A stretch of 22,273 bases of DNA, from NCBI GenBank assembly GCA_009731375.1, contig BJOX01000037.1:934357-956629 (forward strand), given 5' to 3'. The notes beneath the pieces are model-generated. The model saw only the letters and a list, made by a program, of their open reading frames with translations. It had not been told where the DNA came from and made no database searches. The translations under genes were made by a program, and so were the position numbers. Shown here one piece after another: positions 1 through 9,125 of the stretch; the stretch's first letter is position 1; each line of letters begins with the position of its first letter. Origin of the DNA: Paulinella micropora (lineage: Eukaryota > Cercozoa > Imbricatea > Euglyphida).

Positions 1-354
1 CTCTAAGTGACCATCACTAACCCCTAAGTGACCATCACTAAACGCAAAGTGACCATAACTAACTATTAAGTGACCATCACTACATACTATGATGAAATAC
101 CTAATATGTGTGATGAATTCAATATGTGTGATGAATGTGAATGAATGTTAGGTGTTACATCTAAGTGACCATCACTAACCTCTAAGTGACCATCACTAAA
201 CTCTAAGTGACCATCACTAACCTCTAAGTGACCATCACTAAACGCAAAGTGACCATCACTAACTATTAAGTGACCATCACTACATACTATGATGAAATAT
301 CTAATATGTGGAATCCAATATGTGTGATGAATGTGAATGAATGTTAGGTGTTAC
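1..354. repeat. Left subterminal repeat array, tandemly duplicated
   Basis: Positions 1-158 and 201-354 are two near-identical copies of one segment, offset by about 200 bp. Each carries several AGTGACCATCACTAA-type motifs and then an AT-rich block ending in GTTAGGTGTTAC. Extra motif copies lie between them at 160-200. This arrangement is typical of the subterminal region of CACTA elements, where the transposase binds. Confidence 0.75.
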
Positions 355-467
355 TTGGAGTGTTCGCTTACTCCTGCTGCAGACAAGGCATCCGAATGCT
401 CTAACGGACACCCCTTGCGAGGGGAAAGGGTTTTTGCGGCGACATTGGTACGCAACTGGATGCAAGT

Positions 468-1796
468 ATGGTGAACAGGACTTGGAACCAGCTTCAAGCA
501 AGCAGGCAGGTCCACGACGCGCGAGCTGCCGCTGAACCAGGATTTATGTGCTGCATCCGCTGTTCACCCCGCTACAAGCTGAAAATGCAGCAAGCAGCGA
601 GCTCTGCGGCGGGTGCACTGCAAGAGATCTGCGTCATACCAGTTTTGCTGGGATCCGATGGCACGCCTGTGGTTTCTACACAGTACAGTGCCCCCCACAG
701 TGTATGGGTAAACACCATCAAGAATATTGCCTTCTCTACATCAGGCGAGCTGTGGATGGGAGGCATAGTGGGAGGTCCGTATATCCCCCCAAGCCTGAAA
801 ACAGCCTTTTCGACTCTGGTCCATCAGCTGCGCCATGCATATTTGCCGCGTATGGTGCGTGACCGGGAAGGAGTCGAGAAGACATGCAGGGTCCTATGCT
901 TAGGAGTGATGGCAGACGGCCAAGGTCAAAAGCATATCGCCGGTACTAATCAGAGCGGCAAGTACGCATGTCGCTGCTGCTTCACAGAGTTTGTCACAAT
1001 CGGGAGCACTCATACTATCACTCCGGACTTTCGAGCCTTTCTCCCAGTCGGTCATCCCATGCGCACTGATGCTCGTTATGGACCGCCCTGTGCCACGGCT
1101 CCACCCCAAAACAAGACAGCTGTGTGGTATGCTGCTCGAGCGTCGGACGTGCGACGACATAACGAAGGTCTTCGTCCGTTCCAAAAGCCGCACCATTCTC
1201 AAGGTGTCAAGTATGATAATGCGTGCCAAGGAATCCCTGCCTTCGATTCTGTGTTGGATATGATGGTTGATGGAATGCACGTTGACGAAAACGCCGTTGC
1301 GCATATTGTTGCAATGACGTCGGATGACTCTGAAGGAAAGAAACATCCCAAACACAAGCCCCTGCCAGGTCAGCCAAGACCTGTACGCAGAGAGCGTGAT
1401 GACACGGACGCCCAATACGAGGCTCGACTCATAAGAGAAGAAGCTCTCTTTGCTGCACGCGTAGCTGAATTGACCAAGATCAACAAGCAGTACTCGAACC
1501 TGGCCTTGGGAATGTCTATCAGGAAGGAGATCGACATACGTTACATGGCAGTGCGGGCACTGCGAGGGCAGCGTGGGACGGGGTCACCGTACGGAACATT
1601 TGGCAAGGCCAAGGTAGCGGACGCTTCGTTTTTCCTTCGTTTTTGTGGCCCTTGGATTTATGATGGTCTGGGCATCAACCAAGAAGTACTCAAGTGTTTA
1701 GCGCGTCTTTTTCGTGTTCTGCGCGTAACCAAACTGCGCAAAATACCTAGCGACCCAGTGGCATTGAACAACCTAGGCACGTGGATCACCGAACAG
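468..1796 (+). CDS. CACTA transposase, exon 1 (Transposase_21/Tnp2-like catalytic region)
   Basis: The product would cut and rejoin CACTA transposon ends in the nucleus. The reading frame is open across the exon. Motifs typical of the Tnp2 (Transposase_21) family follow in order: GSDGTP (D64); an SVW...GGIVGGPYIPP stretch at about residues 78-108; GVMADGQGQ (D150) followed by a Cys-rich KYACRCCF; and DMMVDGMH (D268, H271). D64, D150 and D268 are my candidates for acidic catalytic residues, by analogy only. Frame 1 continues into poly(A)-encoded lysines, so the exon is taken to end at CAG|GTACTC. The start at 468 is the first ATG in the open frame, but the N-terminus is short for the family. 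A plausible alternative exon in another frame (about 381-508) lies after a CTCCTGCTGCAG acceptor-like sequence. The N-terminus is therefore unsettled. Confidence 0.72.
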
Positions 1797-1808
1797 GTAC
1801 TCTGGCAA

Positions 1809-1868
<60 letters not shown>

Positions 1869-2093
1869 CAGTAGTGATAGTCACTACCGTTTTAGTGATG
1901 GGCACTAGCCTTGTAGTGATGGGCACTAGACCGGTAGTGATGGGCACTAGCATCTTAGTGATGATCACTATAGTGGTCGTCATCATAGGGTATATTGTCT
2001 AGTCACTACATCTTGACAATACTAATAATGATCATTGTATGCAAGATTTACATTGAATGGACGTAATGTATGAAGGTGAACATATCCTTGTAG
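1797..2093 (+). other. Predicted intron of the CACTA transposase, with poly(A)54 and internal subterminal-like repeats
   Basis: The donor is CAG|GTACTC and the acceptor is CCTTGTAG|GTAGTG. Both exons are phase 0, giving the junction ...WITEQ-VVKIARV.... The intron holds an uninterrupted A54 tract (1810-1863). Directly after it come four TAGTGATGGGCACTA/TAGTGATGATCACTA-type motifs (about 1873-1972), the same type as in the element's right arm. The splice sites are inferred from the frame and the GT/AG dinucleotides only. Confidence 0.55.
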
Positions 2094-3323
2094 GTAGTGA
2101 AGATTGCACGTGTCCTGCCCAGGACGGAGCATACCTTTTGGCTGCATCAACTTGTGTGTGGAGTTATGCATCACATGAAGAATTGGGGCCCTCTACCAGA
2201 CACTTCTGCGTATTGGCTAGAGAGGCAGCAGAAGTTCCTGAAAGGCCAAGTACACAGCCAGAAAGACCCTGAAATGACTCTTTTCAAACGCTGGAGTGAT
2301 GTTGCATGTCTGAAGACTACATTTGGACAGGCACTCTCCGACTTGCAACAAAGCGCTGCCATGCCAAACACCAGGAAGAAATGCTTTCAGTTTGATGAAA
2401 AACAGCTCCAGCTCCAGGTGAATCCGGATGAACCAAACAAGTTAATTTGTACAAAAAAGTACAAGCTAGCTGAAGAGCAGCGTACGGATGTCATTTTGTT
2501 CTTGGAAAAGTACTGGAGAGAGTTAGGACTTTCTCGAGTTGATGAAAACAAGATGCAAACAAATGAACGTCCTGATTTCTCTGCTCTTCGTTGTGACGTT
2601 ACTAAGCACCGGAGGGCAGTCGTCCGAGCGGTGTGCATGATATGTGGTGAAGCATCCAACAAACGTTACGCAGGAGGAACATGTGCAGTTGCAAAGGAAG
2701 ATCTCAAAAGAGATTTTCCAGGTGGGGTTCGCAGCAGTGCGAGATATGGTGCATATATCCGCTATTACCTTGCAGTGGCATTGACCAATCCAGACATAAC
2801 TTTGGAACTCGCAGCGGTAGAGCTTCTGCGGTGCTACGCAGATCCCAAAAAGCGTGGTATGTGGCTATGTAAAGCGGTTCCCGATCGCAAAGAGAAATTG
2901 CAATTTCTCCCTTTGAGCTCATTGGAGATGCCTTGCGTGACTGCAGACGTACCTACCAAGAGTGGCTGCATGTATTGGATTCCGGTCGATGATTCCATTC
3001 TGCCTGATTATATGCAAGAGGCAGTGGATAGGTTGGTGGATGGTAAGGATCCTGCACCAGCACCTGACCAAGACATTCCTGAGGTTGATCTTGATGCGTT
3101 ATATGCGAGCGACAGTGAGGCTGATCAGAAACTGCCAGAAGCAAGACAAATACTAGAGGTGAATCTGAAATTGTCAGATGATGAGGCGGACCAAGGTGGG
3201 GTGGACTCTAGGCCTGACGCTCCTAGTCTAAACGAGATTTTTGCGGCCCCGGACGGTGAGGAAAATAATGATAGCGATGCTGAGTACTTCTTGGATCAGC
3301 AGGAGACAGATGTAAGAAATTAA
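2094..3323 (+). CDS. CACTA transposase, exon 2 (DUF4218-like region and acidic tail)
   Basis: This is the C-terminal half of the transposase; joined to exon 1 it gives about 852 residues. The start of the exon, HQLVCGVMHHMKNWGPL followed by a W-x-E-R-Q-x-K-F-L-K region, matches the HLL/HLx...GP...ER...LK pattern of the DUF4218 domain. That domain follows Transposase_21 in plant and other CACTA transposases. The middle section (about residues 90-270) is unassigned. The last 85 residues are rich in Asp and Glu with several SD/DSE clusters. The exon has no ATG at its beginning (codon 2 is GTG), which supports splicing from exon 1 rather than a separate gene. The stop TAA is at 3321-3323, with a possible poly(A) signal ATTAAA at 3378-3383. 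Confidence 0.68.
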   Translation, partial: VVKIARVLPRTEHTFWLHQLVCGVMHHMKNWGPLPDTSAYWLERQQKFLKGQVHSQKDPEMTLFKRWSDVACLKTTFGQALSDLQQSAAMPNTRKKCFQFDEKQLQLQVNPDEPNKLICTKKYKLAEEQRTDVILFLEKYWRELGLSRVDENKMQTNERPDFSALRCDVTKHRRAVVRAVCMICGEASNKRYAGGTCAVAKEDLKRDFPGGVRSSARYGAYIRYYLAVALTNPDITLELAAVELLRCYADPKKRGMWLCKAVPDRKEKLQFLPLSSLEMPCVTADVPTKSGCMYWIPVDDSILPDYMQEAVDRLVDGKDPAPAPDQDIPEVDLDALYASDSEADQKLPEARQILEVNLKLSDDEADQGGVDSRPDAPSLNEIFAAPDGEENNDSDAEYFLDQQETDVRN

Positions 3324-3459
3324 TTGAATCCAGCAACATTTTAGACACAGTCTACCTTTTAAATCAAGACACTGATTATTAAAAATATCACAGTGACGCT
3401 CATGTTTATACAGAGACAGAGTATAGATAACTTTAATATGATGTTCAATATAACTAGTT

Positions 3460-4004
3460 CCGGTCACTATGACCTTGGTGATAGACACTCACAAGGTAGT
3501 GATGGTCACTACATTATGACACTTAGTGATGATCACTAGACTTGTATTAGCTTGAGCGTGTAGTGATCATCACTGAGACACACTCTAAACAAGATCACTA
3601 CCCTAGTGCTCGTCACTATGGTTTTTATCACTAACTTTTTTTAGTTTTGTAACACATCACTAACGTAGTGATGGTCACTACGTATTTCATCACTAACGTT
3701 CATCATAGATCACTAGTGTAGTGATGATCACTACGTGTTTCATCACTAACTTTTTTTAGTTTTGTAACACATCACTAACGTAGTGATGATCACTACGTAT
3801 TCCATCACTAACTTTCATCAAGATCACTAGTGGTAGTGATGATCACTACGTATTTCATCACTAACTTTTTCTAACTTTTTCAATAATGCAAATGGGTAGT
3901 GATCATCACTACCCTCATCACTAAGAAAAAATATTCATCACTACCAGCGTAGTGATGCATCACTACGTGCTAAGTGATCATCACTTCATTTCATCCGTGT
4001 AGTG
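3460..4004. repeat. Right subterminal repeats and right terminus of the CACTA element
   Basis: About 540 bp with a dozen or more copies of near-palindromic TAGTGATSATCACTA. Between them are recurring spacers such as CATCACTAACTTTTTTTAG and TTTTGTAACACATCACTAA. The array ends at TAGTG (4000-4004). The palindromic form differs from the left-arm motif (AGTGACCATCACTA), so the two arms are asymmetric. Confidence 0.78.
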
Positions 4005-4007
4005 TTA

Positions 4008-4034
4008 TTATTATTATTCAATGATTACAAGTTA

Positions 4035-4096
<62 letters not shown>
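4008..4096. repeat. (ATT)n microsatellite
   Basis: TTA/ATT trinucleotide run with one short interruption, lying between the CACTA right end and the first SINE. Confidence 0.9.
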
Positions 4097-4330
4097 GGAC
4101 ACCGTGATAGCCCAGTGGTCAAGTTCTACCATTTGGGCCCTGTCGCCAGTTCGATTCCCGTCGGTGCCACCAGTATTTTCATTGAACATACCGGTCCGTC
4201 TGGAAGTGTTGGAACTGCCCGTGCGGGGGTGTCATTAGAGCCTATCGTCAATTCTTCGTACTCCCCTCACGGGTGAGACGATGGAGGCGCATGTGCAGAT
4301 TTGCTTCAGCCATTGACAGAGAAGCACTAT
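4097..4330 (+). mobile_element. tRNA-derived SINE, copy 1
   Basis: The head is tRNA-like. It has a pol III A box TAGCCCAGTGG (4108-4118) and B box AGTTCGATTCC (4148-4158). GGACACCG at the start nearly pairs with CGGTGCC at 4162-4168, like an acceptor stem. A body of about 160 bp follows, including GGGTGAGACGATGGAGGCGC, and ends at ...GAGAAGCACT before an (ATT)n tail. Two further copies (4754-5024 and 5091-5338) share this structure. Confidence 0.72.
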
Positions 4331-4512
4331 TATCATTATTATTATTATTATTATTCAGTATTAGATGATTATTACTAGTCGGACTATTATTATCAGTATT
4401 ACTATCACTGATTGAGAGTCATCATATTATCAAGTTATCATGATGTGATTATTATTCAACTATTATTCTGAGGTGCCATCGGACTCATGATTCAATGATT
4501 ATCAAGTTAGAA

Positions 4513-4560
<48 letters not shown>

Positions 4561-4582
4561 TTTTATTAATTTATTATCATAA

Positions 4583-4660
<78 letters not shown>

Positions 4661-4753
4661 CAAGTTATTATCAAGTTATTATTATTATTATTATTATTAT
4701 TCAAGTATTACTATTATTATTATTATTATTATTACTATTATTATTATTATTAT
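4331..4753. repeat. Degenerate (ATT)n microsatellite
   Basis: ATT/TTA runs broken by short AT-rich interruptions such as CAAGTTATCA and by one stretch at about 4370-4500 (TGAGGTGCCATCGG...). No gene is visible. Confidence 0.85.
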
Positions 4754-5021
4754 GGACACCGTGATAGCCCAGTGGTCAAGTTCTACCATCTGGGCCCTGT
4801 CGCCAGTTCGATTCCCGTCGGTGCCACCAGTATTTTCATTGAACATACCGGTCTATTTCTGGACCAGTATTTTCATTGAACATACCGGCCCGTCTGGAAG
4901 TGTTGGAACTGCCCTTGCGGGGGTGTCATTAGAGCTTATCGTCAATTCTTCGTACTCCCCTCACGGGTGAGACGATGGAGGCGCATGTGCAGAAATGCAT
5001 CAGCCATTGACAGAGAAGCAC

Positions 5022-5024
<3 letters not shown>
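4754..5024 (+). mobile_element. tRNA-derived SINE, copy 2 (with an internal 37-bp duplication)
   Basis: Same family as copy 1: A box at 4765-4775, B box at 4805-4815, and the same body ending GAGAAGCACT. The stretch beginning CCAGTATTTTCATTGAACAT is present twice in tandem (from 4828 and from 4865, offset 37 bp), making this copy longer. It is followed by (ATT)n. Confidence 0.72.
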
Positions 5025-5081
<57 letters not shown>

Positions 5082-5085
5082 CATT
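5025..5085. repeat. (ATT)n microsatellite
   Basis: Almost pure ATT run that forms the tail of SINE copy 2 and runs up to the head of copy 3. Confidence 0.9.
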
Positions 5086-5090
5086 ACTGT

Positions 5091-5338
5091 GGCACCGCGA
5101 TAGCCCAGTGGTTAAGGTCTACCATCTGGGACCTGTTGCCAGTTCGATTCCCGTCGGTGCCAGTATTTTCAAAGGATATTTTCTTTGAAAGTATTGGTCT
5201 GTCTGGAAGGCTTGGTGCTGCCTTGCGGGGGTGTCAGTAGAGCCTATCGTCAAATCTTCGTACTCCCCTCGCGGGTGAGACGATGGAGGCACATGTGCAG
5301 AAATGCATTCAAGGCGCCATTGACAGAGAAGCACTAAT
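5091..5338 (+). mobile_element. tRNA-derived SINE, copy 3 (best tRNA-like head)
   Basis: GGCACCG (5091-5097) is exactly complementary to CGGTGCC (5155-5161). The span is 71 nt, the length of a tRNA. The A box TAGCCCAGTGG is at 5101-5111 and the B box AGTTCGATTCC at 5141-5151. The D, anticodon and T stems are degenerate, so this is a SINE head, not a working tRNA gene. The body diverges from copies 1 and 2 just after the head (CAAAGGATATTTTCTTTGAA) but keeps the GGTGAGACGATGGAGGCAC block and the GAGAAGCACT end. An (ATT)n tail follows. Confidence 0.75.
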
Positions 5339-5401
5339 AATTTATTATTATTATCATTATTATTATTATTATTATTATTTACTATATCTGAGGCGTACTG
5401 A

Positions 5402-5449
<48 letters not shown>

Positions 5450-5471
5450 CATTATTATTATTATTATTATT
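5339..5471. repeat. (ATT)n microsatellite with a small fragment of the second repeat family
   Basis: ATT runs surround TTTACTATATCTGAGGCGTACTG (about 5378-5400). That string recurs at 6283-6305 as the end of the minus-strand repeat B copy, so it looks like a remnant of that family. Confidence 0.8.
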
Positions 5472-5888
5472 CAGCCCAATGGCCTTACGGCGTTAAACTG
5501 TGATGCCAACCGTCAAAACCATTTGGTGGATGATGCTGGGGAGGAGGGTCGTTGGGCGCCTGTCGAAGATCTTAAACTCCGCTATGCCGGTTGATAGCCC
5601 GTGGACCCAGCGGATACCAAATTGTTATGGGTGGGGTTTTGAGGTAGTTCTAGCAACCATGCTTGGTGTACGCACTTGCACATGCGGCAACGTTTTGCAA
5701 GAGGTTGTTGGGACTGCGGAATAACCTCGGCTTAGTGTAGTCTTGCCCTCAGGAGCTCCATCGGTGGCCCCTATAATCAGTCGAGAGACTGACTAGGTGG
5801 GGATGGAGCACCTCGAACAAGGGCATGGAGGCTCATGTCCGGAAACGGATCGTGCCATCAGCTGCATCAGTATGCCTTAGAGGAAGTA

Positions 5889-5889
<1 letters not shown>
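5472..5889 (+). mobile_element. Interspersed repeat B, plus-strand copy (unclassified, SINE-sized)
   Basis: A unit of about 415 bp running from CAGCCCAATGGCCTTACGG to CATCAGTATGCCTTAGAGG, with (ATT)n on both sides. An inverted, diverged copy lies at 6284-6701. The block ATGGAGGCTCATGTCCGGAAA near its end resembles ATGGAGGCGCATGTGCAGAAA in the tRNA-SINE family. In reverse orientation, TGTTCGAGGTCC is a weak B-box resemblance. No protein is evident. It is a non-autonomous element or another dispersed repeat. Confidence 0.6.
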
Positions 5890-5930
<41 letters not shown>

Positions 5931-5932
5931 TA

Positions 5933-6005
<73 letters not shown>

Positions 6006-6021
6006 ACTATTATTATTATTG

Positions 6022-6067
<46 letters not shown>

Positions 6068-6093
6068 GTGAATGATGATTATTATTATTATTC

Positions 6094-6153
<60 letters not shown>

Positions 6154-6233
6154 TGATTATTATCATACTACTGCCTGATTATTATTATTTATAATTATTA
6201 TTATTTAACTCAGTATTATTATTATTATTATTA

Positions 6234-6283
<50 letters not shown>
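5890..6283. repeat. (ATT)n microsatellite between inverted B copies
   Basis: Long ATT runs with scattered ATC, GTT and TGAATGATG interruptions. No gene is visible; the ORFs here are poly-Tyr, poly-Leu or poly-Ile artefacts. Confidence 0.88.
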
Positions 6284-6701
6284 TTACTATATCTGAGGCG
6301 TACTGATGCAGCTCAGGCTAATGGCATATCCTCAACGGACATAAGCCTCCAATACCCTTGTTCGAGGTCCTCCACCCCCCCGTGTCAGTCTCTCGCCTGA
6401 TGGTCGGGGCCACCGATGGAGCTCCTGAGGGCAAGACTGCACTAAGCCGAGGTTATTCCGCAGTCCCAGCAACCTCTTGCAAGACGTCACCGAATGTGCA
6501 AGTGCATACACCAAGCGCGGTTGCTAGAGCTGCCTCGAAACCCCACCCATAACAATCTGGTGTCTGCTGGGTCCTGGGCTATCAACCAGCATATGCGGAG
6601 TTTAAGATCTTTTACGCGCGCAACGACCCTCCTCCCCAGCATCTACCACCAAAGGGTTATGAGTTGGCGTCACAGTTTAACGCCTTGAGGCCATTGGGCT
6701 G
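6284..6701 (-). mobile_element. Interspersed repeat B, minus-strand copy
   Basis: Reverse complement of the unit at 5472-5889. Shared strings include CCTCAGGAGCTCCATCGGTGG, AATAACCTCGGCTTAGTG and GGTTGATAGCCC when read on the minus strand. It diverges by scattered substitutions and ends in (ATT)n from about 6728. Together with the plus copy it forms a widely spaced inverted pair. Confidence 0.65.
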
Positions 6702-6727
6702 GAACTCTGTTTAGCAAGTGTGACTAG

Positions 6728-6728
6728 G

Positions 6729-6768
<40 letters not shown>

Positions 6769-6771
6769 CAA

Positions 6772-6819
<48 letters not shown>

Positions 6820-6885
6820 TATTATTATTATTATTATTGTTATTATTATTATTATTATTCAAGTATTCATGATTAATATTATTGA

Positions 6886-6956
<71 letters not shown>

Positions 6957-7003
6957 GTATTATTATTACAATAATTAATTAATTAATTTGTTTATTTATT
7001 TAT
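6728..7003. repeat. (ATT)n microsatellite ending in TTAA/TTTA repeats
   Basis: ATT runs to about 6967, then AATTAATTAATTAATTTG and TTTATTTATTTATTTC. No gene is visible. Confidence 0.85.
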
Positions 7004-7990
7004 TTCAGTACTATGGTTTAACATTTATTCATTTTTAAAGTTATTTACGGGTGGGAATGACTCTGATAATAGAAACTTCAACTGAGTACCACTGGCTAGG
7101 AATGAATGGGAAGATGAAGTGTTCTCCACCGTCGGAGTCAGTCAATCAACCGCGAGATTAACTCAGTCTGAGAGTCAGATACCTTACGGATACTAGGCGG
7201 CTACTGATAGAACTAGTACTGACCGTAGGCTCCCTTATCATATAGTAATAATTTAGGCGATGGGCCACCTCCATACTAACATATATCGTATTTAATTTAC
7301 CAATATTTAGCGCTGGCAGTCTATGTGGCTAACCTCCCCCAATTCATTGGAATAAATAATTGTGGTCACCCGTCCTATTTCATAAAGTGGAGTGAACGGC
7401 TATATCTGCCCCTACATCAGGGTCCATATTATTAAATATTGTTCCGATCGATCATTACCTATCAGTCATTATGCTACCCCATTTCCATATTGTCTTTCAC
7501 TTGAAATAGTCTACCGTTATTTAATGACTGGGGTTTACCGGACCACGAATGACCGTGCTCACCCCCGGGTCTTTGCCAAGTTCAAGAAGTCAAGAGCAAG
7601 TGCAGGTTGCGAGGCAGAGAGGTTGCGAGGAAGAGCTCAAGTGCGTCAAGGGCAGAGGGAAAGTTGGCTTGTGTTGTGGTTCGTGATTACTACAGGTCTA
7701 ACTTCGGTTGTTGGAAAGCTCAACCTTAATAGGTTATAAATATGCGCCCTTGAAGCGCTACGCCTCGAGCAAACTGTGGTGAAGTTTCAGAACGCCGCTA
7801 AAGACAGGATCAAGAACATCCAGAGGAACGTTGGATTGCCATCCTGTCTTGTGTGTGTCCTCATCCGAAACAAAACTCACTTCTGTTTGTTGTTTGTGTG
7901 TTGGCCGATGCCTAGTGTGACCCCTTGCGAGTGGAGCAGAGTGTCACAGGAATAGGTGGTGGTAGGAGAGATCGGTGTACACTCTACCAT
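7004..7990. other. Unassigned intergenic sequence downstream of the membrane-protein gene
   Basis: Ordinary-complexity DNA with no convincing gene. A stop-free plus-strand stretch at about 7738-7920 reads an amphipathic segment (LEQTVVKFQNAAKDRIKN), but it has no clear start or splice sites. The part nearest 7990 should hold the 3' UTR of the minus-strand gene. I did not find AATAAA on that strand nearby. Confidence 0.5.
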
Positions 7991-9039
7991 CTAGTCTACC
8001 CACGGTTGGTTCAACTCGTCTTCCCATTTCCTGTAGCAGTTGAGCCAATTGCATCGATTTCGATTTCCAGCACGCTGTTGGTCTTCCGCTGGCTCATCCA
8101 AGTCATCGTTAACGTTGGTTTTGCTTGACAATGATACATGTTGGTTTCCTTCTTGTTGGTTGCCACAGCAGCAACGACGCCGGCAGTTCCTTAACCATTG
8201 CGGGAATAATTCTGAAAGGATATAAGAGCCAATCTTATAGCTACCAAAAATGAAAATAAGGCACAGAACCCACAAAATTACGGTGAATGGGGCAAGGAAC
8301 ACACATTCCAAAAAAATAATTCCTATGGGGGTGTTCAAATCGCAACAATCTTTCCACAGAGGCCACCACGTCAAACTCATGTCAAACAATGCACTCAAAG
8401 GTTCCTGCTTCAAACGTTCAGCATGGTCACAAAACGTTCGCGCCCACTCATACTCGTTGTCTGAGGGTCTGGTTGGACATATGAAGCAGCAACACGCATC
8501 GAAGATAAGAAACGAAGACTTGAACCGCAGCAAGGCTTGAGCGTGTCTGTCGGCCCCCGAAACAACATTATTTTGCTGCGCCTTTCTCAAGTAATCGTTC
8601 AGTAAATTATGAACAAGCCGATCCAGGAGAATCTCGCCGTACTGCTCCAGCATGTACGCCCCAAAGCGAAGAAGCAGGAGATCGCGCGAAAATCGGAATC
8701 CGCATTTTCCACATAAGTTTTCCGCTTCCTGAGTAAAGAGGTGACAGCTTACGGTATGATTGTTCCAAGGGTCATCACAGCTTCTTTCACTGGTGGTCGA
8801 AGGGCAACACCCACCCTGAAAGAATTCGAAAACATCACTGTAATAAAAATACGCCACCAAGAAGTACAGGCCATAGAACGCCAGAATGATAAAGGGTCGT
8901 AGTCGATAGAATAAAAGAAACGGGTTGGTATAGAAAACTGTGTCGAAGATTCCTTCAAGGACGATGGCTAGGGTGATCGGGGCTGCTCCATTGAGGATCA
9001 AAGGATCATCTGTCCAACAGAAGGTCTGATATGAGTACT
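7991..9039 (-). CDS. Multi-pass membrane protein of unknown function, last exon
   Basis: I do not recognise the family. This exon supplies about 348 residues. In numbering from the in-frame ATG at 9046, hydrophobic segments are visible at about 24-46, 50-68 and 240-268. Between them lies a large Cys-rich loop (GGCCP at 78-82, then C90, C101, C112 and C115) with an N-glycosylation sequon NHT at 96-98. These features suggest the loop is extracellular or lumenal. After the last segment come RNCRRRCCCG, a possible palmitoylation or juxtamembrane site, and a polar acidic tail ending PWVD. The stop is TAG at 7991-7993. The ATG at 9046 follows an in-frame TGA. I therefore start the exon at 9039, after a CAAG acceptor that restores frame with the upstream exon. 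Low repeat content and consistent phases argue for a real gene. Confidence 0.68.
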
Positions 9040-9125
9040 CTTGCATGAGTCAGACAACTTTGCATTTTCTGCTAAGTTAAATACATGTGAACGACGTGAG
9101 CGATCGATTTGTGTTTTGGACTGAC
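9040..9125 (-). other. Predicted 86-nt intron
   Basis: On the minus strand the donor is GGAG|GTCAGT and the acceptor CATGCAAG|AGTACTC. The upstream exon ends in phase 1 and the downstream exon needs two bases, so the join gives ...LLANG-E-YSYQTF.... The alternative acceptor TTAGCAG a little upstream would lead to a stop within about 25 codons. Confidence 0.55.

Larger units (their letters stand above)
1..4004 (+). mobile_element. CACTA (En/Spm-like) DNA transposon, left end outside the window
   Basis: The element has a Tnp2-like transposase in two exons (468-1796 and 2094-3323). Both sides carry dense short repeats containing CACTA or its complement: AGTGACCATCACTA on the left (1-290) and TAGTGATSATCACTA variants on the right (3460-4004). 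The right end reads ...CATCCGTGTAGTG and stops at 4004, where an (ATT)n tract begins. CACTA elements are known to end in CACTA/TAGTG, to carry subterminal transposase-binding repeats and to make 3-bp target duplications. TTA at 4005-4007 is the candidate duplication, but it lies in a TTA repeat and so cannot be proved here. The window opens inside the left subterminal repeats, so the left TIR is not visible. Confidence 0.82.

Noticed and set aside
900-1415. Minus-strand ORF of 171 codons
   Set aside because: It is antisense to the transposase catalytic region, where motifs are clear on the plus strand.
1797-1874. Poly-Lys C-terminus of the transposase ORF
   Set aside because: It results from reading the intronic A54 tract. 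Splicing at 1797 keeps the transposase frame instead.
5091-5162. Functional tRNA gene
   Set aside because: The acceptor-like stem and pol III boxes are present, but the D, anticodon and T stems do not pair well. It is followed by a SINE body with two further copies nearby.
4002-6178. Poly-Leu, poly-Tyr and poly-Ile ORFs in ATT tracts
   Set aside because: Translations of a trinucleotide repeat. Their ends read into SINE sequence in several frames.
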